Below are positions 17,740-26,448 of a stretch of 64,000 nt of DNA, piece by piece. The notes beneath the pieces were generated by a model. The model was not told where the DNA came from, made no database searches, and worked only from the letters and a program-made list of their open reading frames with translations. Position 1 is the stretch's first letter, and every line of letters begins with the position of its first letter. The stretch comes from Algoriphagus vanfongensis DSM 17529 (GTDB taxonomy: Bacteria; Bacteroidota; Bacteroidia; Cytophagales; Cyclobacteriaceae): assembly GCF_000429465.1 (NCBI RefSeq), contig NZ_AUBX01000014.1, positions 248,001 to 312,000 of the forward strand, read 5' to 3'. Position numbers and translations under genes: made by a program.

Positions 17740-17811
17740 ATTAGAAAATTGAAAGATTGGAAAATTGGGTTGGAAAGTGGTAAAGTTTAAAGGTTGTAAA
17801 GTTTCAGCTTT
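17740..17811. repeat. AT-rich spacer repeat, copy 2 (hisA-hisH gap)
   Basis: Second copy of the sequence at 16910-16990. The matching blocks TTAGAAAATTG, AGATTGGAAAATT, GTTGGAAAGTGGTAA and GTAAAGTTTCAG occur in the same order. Confidence 0.7.
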
Positions 17812-17909
17812 CAGATTTATACAAAAGACCCTTGAATATATTTGTCGGTTAAGAGTTCATAAAAGCCTCGTATATGGTAAATCTGAAATCGTAAATACTT
17901 TTCATTTAT

Positions 17910-18506
17910 TTAAATGGAAAGAAAATTACTGAGAAGCTTCTCACCCACTTCCCCGCTTTTCTCCGGGTGAGCTTGGATCGCATAGTAATTGTCCAGATGA
18001 AGCATCGCGGAGAAATCATGAATGTAATGGGTCTGAGCAATAGTCATCTCGCTGAGTTCAGCAAAATAGGAATGCACATAATACACAAAGGGATTGGCGG
18101 GAAGATCCTTCAAAATCGGGTTGTCCGACAAATTCTCCAGTTCATTCCAGCCCACATGAGGCACTTTAAACTCCTGTGTATTCTCAGGAATAAACTTCTT
18201 CACCTTCACAGGAAAGATCCCCAAGCACTCCGTGTCATTTTCTTCTGAATGCTCACAGAGCAACTGCAAGCCCAAACAGACACCCAAAAAGGGTTGCTTG
18301 ATCTCCTTGATCAGCTGATCCAGTTTTCGCGCCTTGAGGTATCTCATGGCCGAACTCGCCTCTCCCTGTCCAGGAAAGATCACCTTGTCGGCGGACAATA
18401 TTTTCTCCGGATCATCCGTGAGTTCGGCATCCACGCCAAGCCTTTCCAAGGCATAAAGCACCGACTGCACATTCCCGGAATTGTATTTAATGACTGCTGT
18501 TTTCAT
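17910..18506 (-). CDS. hisH: Imidazole glycerol phosphate synthase, glutaminase subunit
   Basis: 198 residues, class I glutamine amidotransferase. The nucleophile Cys is in FLGVCLGLQLLCEHSEEN, and the catalytic His-Glu pair is in AIQAHPEKSGEVG near the C-terminus. PGQGEASSAMRYL is the oxyanion-side loop. It supplies ammonia to HisF. This is the first his gene in the window; hisG, hisD, hisC and hisB are not upstream of it here, so they must lie elsewhere. Confidence 0.96.
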   Translation of the reverse strand: MKTAVIKYNSGNVQSVLYALERLGVDAELTDDPEKILSADKVIFPGQGEASSAMRYLKARKLDQLIKEIKQPFLGVCLGLQLLCEHSEENDTECLGIFPVKVKKFIPENTQEFKVPHVGWNELENLSDNPILKDLPANPFVYYVHSYFAELSEMTIAQTHYIHDFSAMLHLDNYYAIQAHPEKSGEVGEKLLSNFLSI

Positions 18507-18635
18507 TTTTGGAAGACGGAAATCAGAAGACGGAGGACGGAAGTGCGCTATTTCGGTCTTCCGTCTCCTGTCTCCGGTCAGATTATTTTACATATGTCAC
18601 AATTTACCCTCTCATTCCTCCTACCTCCAAACATC

Positions 18636-19421
18636 CTACTTCCCACTTCCCAACATCTCCTCCAGCACCGCCTCTATCTCAGGAAGCGACTCGTAAAGCT
18701 GCTCGTAACTCTCGATTACGAAGTATTTATCCTGGAAGCGATCTTTCCAGTATTCTTGGTTCAAAATCCTACGCACATCGTAAGGAATATGCACCGGCTC
18801 ATTTGAAAGGCTGAATTTAGTCTCTCCAGCCGAACTTAATATGCCTGCACCGTATATTTTTAGTTCTCCATTTTCTTTGATCAGGCCAAACTCAATCGTA
18901 AACCAGTAAATCCTGCTTAGCAACTGGATCGCCCAAGGATCCTCAATATGCTTCAAAGCTATACCTGAAAGCTTCTCCAGAAAATCCACATAAGGCTGAT
19001 TGGTCAGCATGGGCATGTGTGCAAAAGCATCGTGAAACATGTCCGGCTCCTCTAGATAATCCAGCTGGGACATCTTGCGAAGCCAAGTGGAAGATGGGAA
19101 GCGGCGGTTGTTGAGCAAGCCAAAAAACAAATCATCATCGATCAACCCTGGCACAACCTGTACTGCCCAGCCGGTTGTTTTCGCCAAAATCTGATTCAAT
19201 TCCTCAAAATTGGCAATTTTATCTGCGTTGAAGGCAACCGTCTCTATCCCATCCAAATACGCTTGAGAAGCCGCTTTGGGAAGGTTGGGCATTTGTCTTT
19301 CGAACAAGATCTTCCAAACCTTAAAATCCTCAGGTGTGTATTGTGCATACTCCTGCCTCAGATCCTGAAGTCTCGGGTCGCTAAAGACCCAGTTTTTTGG
19401 TTTTTCCATCATTTCACTCAT
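18636..19421 (-). CDS. phhA: Phenylalanine 4-monooxygenase (aromatic amino acid hydroxylase)
   Basis: 261 residues, the size of single-domain bacterial enzymes. The non-haem iron facial triad is visible: PDMFHDAFAHMPML gives His130 and His135, and YWFTIEFGL gives Glu177. AGILSSAGETKFSLS is the pterin-site segment. It converts phenylalanine to tyrosine using tetrahydropterin and oxygen. No regulatory ACT domain is present. It lies downstream of an unusual hairpin-rich leader and upstream of the his genes on the same strand; co-transcription with them is possible but the 129-bp gap is also palindromic. Confidence 0.94.
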   Translation of the reverse strand: MSEMMEKPKNWVFSDPRLQDLRQEYAQYTPEDFKVWKILFERQMPNLPKAASQAYLDGIETVAFNADKIANFEELNQILAKTTGWAVQVVPGLIDDDLFFGLLNNRRFPSSTWLRKMSQLDYLEEPDMFHDAFAHMPMLTNQPYVDFLEKLSGIALKHIEDPWAIQLLSRIYWFTIEFGLIKENGELKIYGAGILSSAGETKFSLSNEPVHIPYDVRRILNQEYWKDRFQDKYFVIESYEQLYESLPEIEAVLEEMLGSGK

Positions 19422-19995
19422 TTCTATTTGGGTTTATATATAAATCATCTCTTTCGGGGTTTGTTTCTCCCAACCTCCAAGGGTTTCAGTTGTCCTGCTT
19501 CTCCAGAAGCAGGACTTTTAATTTTAACTTATCTACTGCTTCTAGAGAAGCTGCAGAACTAAAAACAAAAAGGCCTATTCCGAGATGGAATAGGCCTTTC
19601 TTATATTTTTTTCAAAAACATAGTCTTCCCATTCCATCATTGGAGATGATAGTAGGAATGATGTACATATGTTCTTGGTGTTGGATTCACTTGATTCCTC
19701 TATTATGATCGAGATCAGAAATATTTCTGAGCCTAAAGATAAGCAGCTTATTTTGAAGGGCAAATAAAGTTGCAAGCTTCATTTCTAAACTTTTTCCAGT
19801 CCTTCTTTACTTCTTTAATCTCACTTTAATTTGCTCCAGAAAGCTCTCGGGCTTAATTTAGACCCGGTTTAAATAGAGTTTCCAAAAAGAGAAATGGCTA
19901 AGCCCAAAATTAGGATAGACTTTTCTAATTTAGCTTCTCCAATCCTCAAGGGAATCTATTCGAATCAGACAAACAATTAAATAACATAGCAAACC
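19422..19995. other. 574-bp intergenic region with three hairpins between phhA and azurin genes
   Basis: No convincing gene. Three hairpins lie in a row: GTCCTGCTTC/GAAGCAGGAC (19492-19515), GCTTCT-AG-AGAAGC (19538-19551) and a 13-bp terminator-like stem (19569-19599). Reading the minus strand toward phhA, the terminator comes first. Two tiny frames precede it, 19687-19782 (31 codons) and 19612-19668 (18 codons); neither is rich in Phe or Tyr. Confidence 0.6.
19561..19599 (-). terminator. Strong terminator hairpin in the phhA upstream region
   Basis: AAAGGCCTATTCC (19569-19581) pairs perfectly with GGAATAGGCCTTT (19587-19599), 13 bp, loop GAGAT. The minus-strand tail reads TTTTTGTTTTT. It lies about 150 bp before the phhA start codon with no gene upstream on that strand, so it ends either an unannotated small RNA or an attenuated phhA transcript. 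Confidence 0.75.
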
Positions 19996-20520
19996 ATGAA
20001 AAAGTTAATGATTGCGGCTGTCGCCGGACTAGTATTGGCAAGTTGCGGCGGTGAAAAAGTCAGCGAAAGTACAGAACAAACTACCCCAACAGCAGCACAA
20101 GAAGCCACTCAGCCTGAAAGCACTGTGGAAGAGCCAGCTGCTCCTACCTCGCAAGTGACCTTGACGCTGGAAGGCAATGACCAGATGCGTTTTGACAAAA
20201 CAGAACTGAAAGTAGCTGCTGGAGCAGAAGTGACTCTGACTTTGACACATGTCGGTTCTATGGGCAAGGAAGTGATGGGACATAATTTCGTCCTATTGAA
20301 GGATGGTGTTTCTGTAGAATCTTTTGCTTCCAAAGCAGCAAGAGCTAAGGACAATGACTACATCCCAGAAGGTGATGATGTGATTGCTCATACCAAACTC
20401 ATTGGAGGAGGAGAAAGTGACACTATCACGTTCGTGGCTCCCGCTCCTGGAACGTATGAATTCATTTGTAGCTTTCCAGGTCACTACGGTCTGATGAAAG
20501 GTACTTTTGTCGTCGAGTAA
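19996..20520 (+). CDS. Azurin-like cupredoxin lipoprotein
   Basis: 174 residues. A lipobox LVLASC puts the lipid-modified Cys at position 17, followed by a Thr/Pro/Glu-rich linker (about 20-52) and a cupredoxin domain. The type 1 copper ligands are all present: His96 in MGHNF, and Cys158, His163 and Met167 in CSFPGHYGLMKG. The role is periplasmic single-electron transfer on the membrane surface, for example to a terminal oxidase or peroxidase. It is a single-gene unit closed by a terminator 15 bp downstream. Confidence 0.93.
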   Translation: MKKLMIAAVAGLVLASCGGEKVSESTEQTTPTAAQEATQPESTVEEPAAPTSQVTLTLEGNDQMRFDKTELKVAAGAEVTLTLTHVGSMGKEVMGHNFVLLKDGVSVESFASKAARAKDNDYIPEGDDVIAHTKLIGGGESDTITFVAPAPGTYEFICSFPGHYGLMKGTFVVE

Positions 20521-20534
20521 GACAACAATAAATC

Positions 20535-20570
20535 GCACAAAAGAGGAGCCTAACAGCTCCTTTTTTGTGC
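20535..20570 (+). terminator. Intrinsic terminator after the azurin gene
   Basis: GGAGC (20545-20549) and GCTCC (20556-20560), extended outward by GCACAAAA and TTTTTTGTGC, form one long stem with a run of six T residues. A-T pairs in the outer stem make it bidirectional in appearance. Confidence 0.85.
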
Positions 20571-20686
20571 TCTAGATATAATATATAAAACCCATTGCAG
20601 TTGTCCCGCTTCTGGAAAAACAGAAGAGCATTGAAGCTTGATATTGATTCGATTTTGGTGTATTATTACATCAGATATTTACAGTT

Positions 20687-20926
20687 ATGGCAAGACAAAG
20701 TATATCACTCACTGAGCCTAATGACGAGTGGTTAAAAACTCAAGTGGAAAATCAGGAATACTCCAGTAAAAGTGAACTTGTAAACGACCTAATAAGACAA
20801 GCCAGAAAACAACAGGCAGAAATTGATTGGTTGAGGGCGAAACTTGACCGAAGGGAAAAAAGCGGATTTACCAGTCAAACCAAAGAACAGATTTTGGCTG
20901 AAGCAAAGGCTTTAAAGAATGGCTAG
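20687..20926 (+). CDS. parD: ParD-family antitoxin
   Basis: 79 residues, a ribbon-helix-helix protein. The N-terminal QSISLTEPNDEWLKTQVE forms the beta strand and first helix, and SKSELVNDLIRQARKQQ the second. The C-terminal half, rich in Lys, Glu and Arg, would wrap the toxin. It should repress its own promoter and neutralise ParE. It overlaps the toxin gene by 8 bp. Confidence 0.9.
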   Translation: MARQSISLTEPNDEWLKTQVENQEYSSKSELVNDLIRQARKQQAEIDWLRAKLDRREKSGFTSQTKEQILAEAKALKNG

Positions 20927-21206
20927 TTACAGACTAAGTGAGGAAGCAAAAGATGACTTGATTCGCATCCATTGCTTTGGAACTGAGAACTTCGGAATAA
21001 ATCAAGCTGACAAATACTTTGAGGGATTTTTCTCATGCTTTGACAGAATTGCTGAAAATCCGTTCTTATACGAGTCCGTTGACTATATAAAAGAAAGCTA
21101 CAGAAGATGTGTCTGTCAAGCAGATAGCATCTACTTTAAGATAAATCATGACACCGTAGAAATCATGGCTAATGTGGGTAGACAGGACTTGTCTCAACTC
21201 ACATAA
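20919..21206 (+). CDS. parE: ParE/RelE-superfamily toxin
   Basis: 95 residues with the ParE fold pattern: YRLSEEAKDDLIRIHCFG at the N-terminus, an Asn-Pro turn ENPFLY, and the basic SYRRCVCQADSIYFKI core strand. ParE toxins poison DNA gyrase; the RelE relatives cleave mRNA. ParD as partner favours ParE. Close order and overlap with parD are the normal antitoxin-first layout. Confidence 0.9.
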   Translation: MASYRLSEEAKDDLIRIHCFGTENFGINQADKYFEGFFSCFDRIAENPFLYESVDYIKESYRRCVCQADSIYFKINHDTVEIMANVGRQDLSQLT

Positions 21207-21230
21207 TCTTCATTTCTGAATACTGAAGCA

Positions 21231-21260
21231 CAAAAAAAATGCTGCTTCCGGAGAAGCAGC
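21231..21260 (-). terminator. Intrinsic terminator of the trp operon
   Basis: GCTGCTTC (21241-21248) and GAAGCAGC (21253-21260) make an 8-bp stem with loop CGGA. Read on the minus strand it is followed by an eight-T run (21232-21239), 13 bp after the aroF stop. Confidence 0.9.
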
Positions 21261-21273
21261 AGAGTTTGATTTA

Positions 21274-22293
21274 TCACAACAACTCAAAACCTTTTCTCAT
21301 TGCAAAGCTATCTCGGATCCAAGAGATCAGTCGTTCGCTTTGTGCAAAATCCAAGGTCTGTTGACCATCTGAATAGGCTTTCTCAGGAACTTCATGGGAT
21401 TCATAGATAATTCCATCTGCTCCGGACATCACTCCGGCCAAAGCCATTTGAGGCACATAGGCTCGGATGCCGATTCCATGAGAAGGATCCACGATCACAG
21501 GCAGGTGCGACTTGGCTTTGAGAATCGGAATTGCATTGAGATCCAAGGTATTTCTGGATGCTCGCTCGTAGGTTCTGATTCCTCTTTCGCAGAGAATCAA
21601 TTTTTCATTTCCCCCTGAGAAAACATACTCAGCAGATTGCAATAATTCCTCGATCGTCCCGGAGATCCCCCGCTTAATCATCACTGCTTTATCCACTTTA
21701 CCCAGTTCATCGAGCAAATTAAAGTTCTGGGAATTCCTCGCACCCACCTGATACACATCCACATAAGGATACATTTCTTCGATTTGAGATGTCTGCATCA
21801 CCTCGGTCACGATCTTGATTCCTGCCTCGGAAGCGATATCATGCCATAGTTTCAATCCTTCCAAACCCAAGCCACGGAAAGCATAGGGGCTACTTCTAGG
21901 CTTGAACACGCCACCACGCATCATTTTCACATCATTCGCCACGCAGTGAGCGACGACCGCACGGATCTGCTCCTCTGACTCGATGGAGCAAGGACCGGTG
22001 ATGATGGCCATCTCCCCGTCTTTGATAAAGACATTATCTCCCAAATCAATAGAAGTGGGCTTGGCTTTCCACTTTTTGGAAACCAACTTGTATTCATCGG
22101 AGACAATGTGAATATCCTTAATTCCGTCCAGTTGGCCGATCTTGCGGATGTCAAAATCCTTTTTCCCGATGCCGACGATGTAGTCTCCCAACTGAGTCTT
22201 GACCTCAGTAGTTTTGTAGCCGATTCCATTGACTTTTTGGATCAGGTTGTCTTTTTGTTTGTCAGAAATATCAGGTTGAAGCTGAATAATCAT
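21274..22293 (-). CDS. aroF: 3-deoxy-7-phosphoheptulonate synthase (type I-beta, ferredoxin-like N-terminal domain)
   Basis: 339 residues. It joins phosphoenolpyruvate and erythrose 4-phosphate, the first step of aromatic amino acid synthesis. An N-terminal ferredoxin-like domain (about 1-75) precedes the barrel, as in the Thermotoga-type enzyme, where it mediates feedback control. MAIITGPCSIESEEQI, MMRGGVFKPRSSPYAF and VDPSHGIGIR are the PEP- and metal-binding segments. It is the last gene of the trp operon, 209 bp after trpA. That position couples chorismate supply to tryptophan demand. Confidence 0.94.
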   Translation of the reverse strand: MIIQLQPDISDKQKDNLIQKVNGIGYKTTEVKTQLGDYIVGIGKKDFDIRKIGQLDGIKDIHIVSDEYKLVSKKWKAKPTSIDLGDNVFIKDGEMAIITGPCSIESEEQIRAVVAHCVANDVKMMRGGVFKPRSSPYAFRGLGLEGLKLWHDIASEAGIKIVTEVMQTSQIEEMYPYVDVYQVGARNSQNFNLLDELGKVDKAVMIKRGISGTIEELLQSAEYVFSGGNEKLILCERGIRTYERASRNTLDLNAIPILKAKSHLPVIVDPSHGIGIRAYVPQMALAGVMSGADGIIYESHEVPEKAYSDGQQTLDFAQSERLISWIRDSFAMRKGFELL

Positions 22294-22502
22294 TTTGAAA
22301 TACGATTTGTGAAATACGAAGTACGATGTATGTAGTAAGGAAAACTGTTGATTTAAGATTTACGATTTACGACCCTGAAGAGAACTTCAAATGTCTTTGA
22401 AGAATTTTAAGCAAACAATTGAGCTTACAAAAGGAACCGAATCTCTATTCTCCAATCTCCAAATCTCGATAATAACCTTTCCACTTTACAACCTTAAAAC
22501 TT

Positions 22503-23276
22503 TTAACTAATAACTTGTTGAATATACCCCCGAACATCCTCTTGCAGGTTTTTTGAGTTTCGAAGGACTTTGATAAAAGCCGATCCAATAATGGCTCCAT
22601 TGCTATAAGCTGAGGCAGTCGAAAATGTTTCTGAATCAGAAATACCGAAGCCAATCAGTCGTGGATTTTTCAGATTCATGGCTTTTACTCGTTCAAAGTA
22701 AGCAATCTGCTCTTTAGAAATCCCGGCTTTGGCACCAGTGATTGCGTGCGAAGAAACCATGTAGATAAAGCCATTGGAATGCTCATCGATCTCACGGATT
22801 CTAGCTTCTGAAGTCTGAGGGGAAATCAAAAAGGTATTCACCAAGCCATATTGCTCAAACAAGCCTTTGTACTCATCCAAATATTGCTGCATAGGCAAAT
22901 CCGGCAGAATCAATCCATCCACACCTACTTCTTGGCACTTTTGGCAGAAAGCTTCCATACCATACTGCATGATCGGATTGAGATAGCCCATCAGGACGAC
23001 GGGAAGAGATACTTTCTCCCGAAAACTCGCCAGCTGCGCAAAAAGCTTCTTCATGGACATCCCATTTTCCAAAGCGATCTGATTGCTTTCCTGGATCGTA
23101 GGCCCATCGGCAACAGGATCAGAATACGGCATCCCGATCTCGATGATATCTGCTCCACCCGCCTCGATCGCTTCCATAATGGACAGCGTATCCTCCAGCT
23201 CAGGAAACCCTGCGGTGAAGTAAATGGAGAGCACTCGGGCTTTTTTATCTTTGAACAACTTGTGAATTCTATTCAT
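22503..23276 (-). CDS. trpA: Tryptophan synthase alpha chain
   Basis: 257 residues from ATG 23276; the longer frame starts with TTG at 23339 inside AT-rich spacer and lacks family similarity. It cleaves indole-3-glycerol phosphate. The catalytic Glu is in ADIIEIGMPYSDPVADGP and the catalytic Asp in LILPDLPMQQY. The C-terminal phosphate-binding segment GFGISDSETFSTA is intact. The product indole passes to TrpB. Confidence 0.96.
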   Translation of the reverse strand: MNRIHKLFKDKKARVLSIYFTAGFPELEDTLSIMEAIEAGGADIIEIGMPYSDPVADGPTIQESNQIALENGMSMKKLFAQLASFREKVSLPVVLMGYLNPIMQYGMEAFCQKCQEVGVDGLILPDLPMQQYLDEYKGLFEQYGLVNTFLISPQTSEARIREIDEHSNGFIYMVSSHAITGAKAGISKEQIAYFERVKAMNLKNPRLIGFGISDSETFSTASAYSNGAIIGSAFIKVLRNSKNLQEDVRGYIQQVIS

Positions 23277-23759
23277 GAAATTTATGATTTTGAATTTACG
23301 ATTTACGAGGTTCAATTCATCATTGAGCTTTTCTCCCAAATCTTTCCTTTAACCCAACTATAGTTCAACTCCTTCAGAGTTGGTTTGATTTATTTTTCGT
23401 ATTCCCATGGCTTGCACCCATGGTTATTTTAAGTTCAACCCTTTCAGGGTTAGTCATAATTGATTTTAAGATTCAGTTATAGGATATGGGATTTACGAGT
23501 TTTTTGGATCTTTTTACAAAATGAATAAAGGGTTAGAATCCACTTAGAAGTACAATTTCAGCCCGTAAATCGTACTTAGTCTTTCGAAATTAAAGTACTA
23601 AAAGGCTGATTCTATCGAAAATGACTGAAGTCCCAAAAGACCTCGTAAATCGTACTTCGTCAATCGTACTTTTAAATTCATCATTGGACATTCCTGAATT
23701 CGTATTTCCAATTTTATATTTCTGACTTCCCACTTCGTATTTCCCCCTTCCTACTTCTC
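23277..23759. other. 483-bp trpB-trpA spacer filled with small palindromes and repeats
   Basis: No gene is visible. The left half contains three palindromes (23364-23453). The right half contains several variants of GTAAATCGTACTT (near 23563, 23643 and 23660) and of GATTTACGA (near 23299 and 23490). It interrupts the otherwise compact operon and may weaken trpA expression or provide RNA processing sites. Confidence 0.7.
23364..23453. repeat. Cluster of three REP-like palindromes
   Basis: AACTCCTTCAGAGTT, CCATGGCTTGCACCCATGG and AACCCTTTCAGGGTT occur in tandem. The first and last share the form TTCAAC-N-CTTCAG-N-GTT, and the middle one is a CCATGG inverted pair. Similar CTTCAGGGTT/CCATGG modules are known from intergenic DNA of other Bacteroidota; that comparison is from memory. 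Confidence 0.6.
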
Positions 23760-24938
23760 CTAATATTTCCCCCACTTGATATACGTCTCCAGATCCTTGT
23801 CACCTCTTCCGGAAAGGTTCACCACGATCACATCATCTTTCTGATATTCGATCATGTTTAAAGCATAGAGCGCATGTGCAGACTCAATTGCAGGAATGAT
23901 CCCTTCCAGTTTGCTCAGTTCCACACCCGCAGCCATGGCATCTTTGTCCTCCACAGCGACAAATTCTCCTCTTCCCACATCGAACAAATGCGCATGCACC
24001 GGCCCAATCCCAGGGTAATCCAAGCCTGCAGAAATCGAATGTGGCTCTACCACCTGTCCATCTTCAGTTTGCATGAGGATGGTTTTGGAACCGTGAAGAA
24101 TACCAGGAGACCCCTTTGCTGTCGTCGCAGCAGTTTTCCCGGAATTGATTCCCAGACCACCCGCCTCAGCAGCGACCAATCTTACCTCGAGAGTATTGTA
24201 ATAATGATAAAATGCCCCGGCAGCATTGGAACCACCGCCCACACAGGCAATGACGATATCCGGGTTATCTCTTCCTTCTTTTTCTTTTAATTGCCACTTG
24301 ATCTCTTCCGAAATCACTGACTGAAACCTCGCTACCATCTCCGGATAAGGATGCGGACCTACGACCGAACCGATAATGTAATGGGTATCTACGGGATTGT
24401 TGATCCAGGCACGCATCGCTTCGTTGGTTGCGTCTTTGAGGGTTTTGGAACCCGAAGTCGCAGGAACTACCTCGGCTCCGAGGATTTTCATCCGCTCCAC
24501 ATTGGGATGCTGACGGGCAATGTCGATCTCTCCCATGTAAACCGTACACTCCATCCCCATCAGCGCACAGACGGTGGCAGTCGCTACGCCATGCTGTCCA
24601 GCGCCTGTCTCAGCGATGATGCGTTTTTTCCCCAGCTTTTTAGCCAAAATAATCTGACCAATCGTGTTGTTGACTTTATGGGCTCCGGTATGGCACAAAT
24701 CTTCCCTTTTGAGGTAGATTTTGGCGCCATACTTTTCAGAAAGTCGGGAAGCAAAATACAAGGGAGTCGGGCGACCTACATAATCCTTCAGCAAGCCTCG
24801 GAATTCATCCTGAAACTCCTGTGTGGCCATAATTGCCTCATAGTTTTCCCGCAGTTCCTCCACATTGGGATATAGCATCTCGGGGATATAGGCTCCTCCA
24901 AATTTGCCATAAAAGCCCTTTTCATCTACTTTGATCAT
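23760..24938 (-). CDS. trpB: Tryptophan synthase beta chain
   Basis: 392 residues from ATG 24938, giving [20 protein letters not shown], the usual start. An ATG at 24980 would add 14 residues that look like translated spacer. The pyridoxal phosphate Lys is in [13 protein letters not shown], and the phosphate loop is [17 protein letters not shown] and LDYPGIGP are conserved. It joins indole and serine to make tryptophan, in complex with TrpA. Confidence 0.96.
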   Translation of the reverse strand: MIKVDEKGFYGKFGGAYIPEMLYPNVEELRENYEAIMATQEFQDEFRGLLKDYVGRPTPLYFASRLSEKYGAKIYLKREDLCHTGAHKVNNTIGQIILAKKLGKKRIIAETGAGQHGVATATVCALMGMECTVYMGEIDIARQHPNVERMKILGAEVVPATSGSKTLKDATNEAMRAWINNPVDTHYIIGSVVGPHPYPEMVARFQSVISEEIKWQLKEKEGRDNPDIVIACVGGGSNAAGAFYHYYNTLEVRLVAAEAGGLGINSGKTAATTAKGSPGILHGSKTILMQTEDGQVVEPHSISAGLDYPGIGPVHAHLFDVGRGEFVAVEDKDAMAAGVELSKLEGIIPAIESAHALYALNMIEYQKDDVIVVNLSGRGDKDLETYIKWGKY

Positions 24939-24992
24939 ATTATTCAAGTTGATAGTTGATAGACCATAGCCAAAAGACATGGCTGCTCAACA

Positions 24993-25619
24993 CTATTTCT
25001 GTAATCTTGTCCTAAACCTTTTTAGCTTTTCAATATTCTTTAAGCCCGGCGCATCTTCGAATTTTGAATTCAAATCAATGCCTTTTAATTGAGGTGCTTT
25101 CTCCGCAAATCGAATCAATTCCTCTACTGAATCCTCATCCACGCCTCCACTGAGGATAAATGGCAGTTCGAAAGGATAAGATTCCAGCACTTTCCAGTCA
25201 AACTGTCGCCCAGAACCTCCATGTCCTTTGGTAGCGGTATCGAAAAGAAAATACTCCACCAATCCCACATACTCTCGCAACTGCTCCCAGTCAATTTGAT
25301 CCGCCACCGAGACGACTTTCCAAAGTTTCTTATCCGTCTTGAGCTTGAGCTCTCGGACAAACTCCGGACTTTCACTCCCGTGCAACTGCACCGCTGCTAG
25401 CCCAAATTTTTCGATTTTGTCCAGAATAAACGAGATCGACTCATTGACAAAAACCCCGACTTTTGGCAAAGTCACATCCGACATTGCCTCTGCAGCTGAA
25501 TCCTCTACGAAGCGTGGAGATTTGGAATAAAAGATTAATCCCATCCAATCTGGCCGGATTTCTTCTTCCAATTGCCTGATATTCTCAGGCTCCCGCATCC
25601 CACAGACTTTCAGATTCAT
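24993..25619 (-). CDS. trpF: Phosphoribosylanthranilate isomerase
   Basis: 208 residues. MNLKVCGM holds the catalytic Cys. LQLHGSESPEFV appears as VQLHGSESP in the middle, and the C-terminal PFILSGGVDEDSV holds the phosphate loop. The catalytic Asp is in FLFDTATKGHGG. The start codon shares one base with the trpC stop (TGATG), indicating translational coupling. Confidence 0.95.
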   Translation of the reverse strand: MNLKVCGMREPENIRQLEEEIRPDWMGLIFYSKSPRFVEDSAAEAMSDVTLPKVGVFVNESISFILDKIEKFGLAAVQLHGSESPEFVRELKLKTDKKLWKVVSVADQIDWEQLREYVGLVEYFLFDTATKGHGGSGRQFDWKVLESYPFELPFILSGGVDEDSVEELIRFAEKAPQLKGIDLNSKFEDAPGLKNIEKLKRFRTRLQK

Positions 25620-26440
25620 CAGGATTCGCTTAGAGCGGTTTCTTTGGCCAATAGCTTTTTGTACTCCTTGATGAAAGTATAGGCAGCTTGCTCCGGACGG
25701 GCGGATTTCATGAAATTCTCCCCGATCAAAAAGCCATCAAATCCGGCCTTTTTCAATTGCACTAAAGTCTCCGGTTTGGAAATTCCGCTTTCAGAAATCT
25801 TTACAAACTGATCCGGAATCACATCTACCAGAGCCAAAGAAGTATCGATCGTCACATCAAAGGTCTTCAGGTTTCTATTGTTGACTCCGACTAGGTCCAC
25901 ACCGTCATTGACACTTTTGTCCAGCTCCTCGCCATCATGAACTTCCAACAGGACTTCCATTCCCAAGCTCTTGGCGAAATAGGCCAAAGACTTCAATTTT
26001 GCTGGTTCCAAAGCTGCCGCAATCAGCAAAATACAATCCGCTCCGATGGATTTGGCTTCGATGATTTGATACTCATCGACTACAAAATCCTTTCTGAGGA
26101 TCGGACAGAAATTGAATTTTCGGGCCAGTTTGAGATCTTCATTATTTCCTCCGAAATACACCTGATCCGTCAATACAGAAAGTGCTGAAGCCCCAGCCTG
26201 CATGTAGCCAATACTGACAGTTTCGACAGAAGCTGCTCCATTGATCAGGCCTTTGGATGGAGATTTTCTTTTGAATTCGGAGATGATCCCCGACTTTTCA
26301 GGATGGGTGACATATTTTTTCATGGATACCACAGCACCTTCGAAATGGATACTTTTTTCCAGCAATTTCACCGGAACCAGACTTTTCTTATCTGAGACTT
26401 CTTTGTACTTGTCGGCAATTATTTTTTCAAGAATATTCAT
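25619..26440 (-). CDS. trpC: Indole-3-glycerol phosphate synthase
   Basis: 273 residues. IISEFKRKSPSKG near residue 50 carries the conserved Glu and Lys. ALSVLTDQVYFGGN, LRKDFVVDEYQI (catalytic Lys) and VGVNNRNLKTF follow in the normal order, ending with SESGIS. It converts CdRP to indole-3-glycerol phosphate. It lies 8 bp after trpD and overlaps trpF by one base. Confidence 0.96.
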   Translation of the reverse strand: MNILEKIIADKYKEVSDKKSLVPVKLLEKSIHFEGAVVSMKKYVTHPEKSGIISEFKRKSPSKGLINGAASVETVSIGYMQAGASALSVLTDQVYFGGNNEDLKLARKFNFCPILRKDFVVDEYQIIEAKSIGADCILLIAAALEPAKLKSLAYFAKSLGMEVLLEVHDGEELDKSVNDGVDLVGVNNRNLKTFDVTIDTSLALVDVIPDQFVKISESGISKPETLVQLKKAGFDGFLIGENFMKSARPEQAAYTFIKEYKKLLAKETALSES

Positions 26441-26448
26441 AGCGATTA

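Noticed and set aside
19612..19668. 18-codon leader peptide for phhA attenuation
   Set aside because: It has one Tyr and one Phe codon (MYIIPTIISNDGMGRLCF), not the run of aromatic codons expected, so it is not called as a gene.
19575..19775. 66-residue minus-strand frame before phhA
   Set aside because: Starts with TTG and ends within the terminator stem; no similarity. The region is better read as regulatory DNA or RNA.
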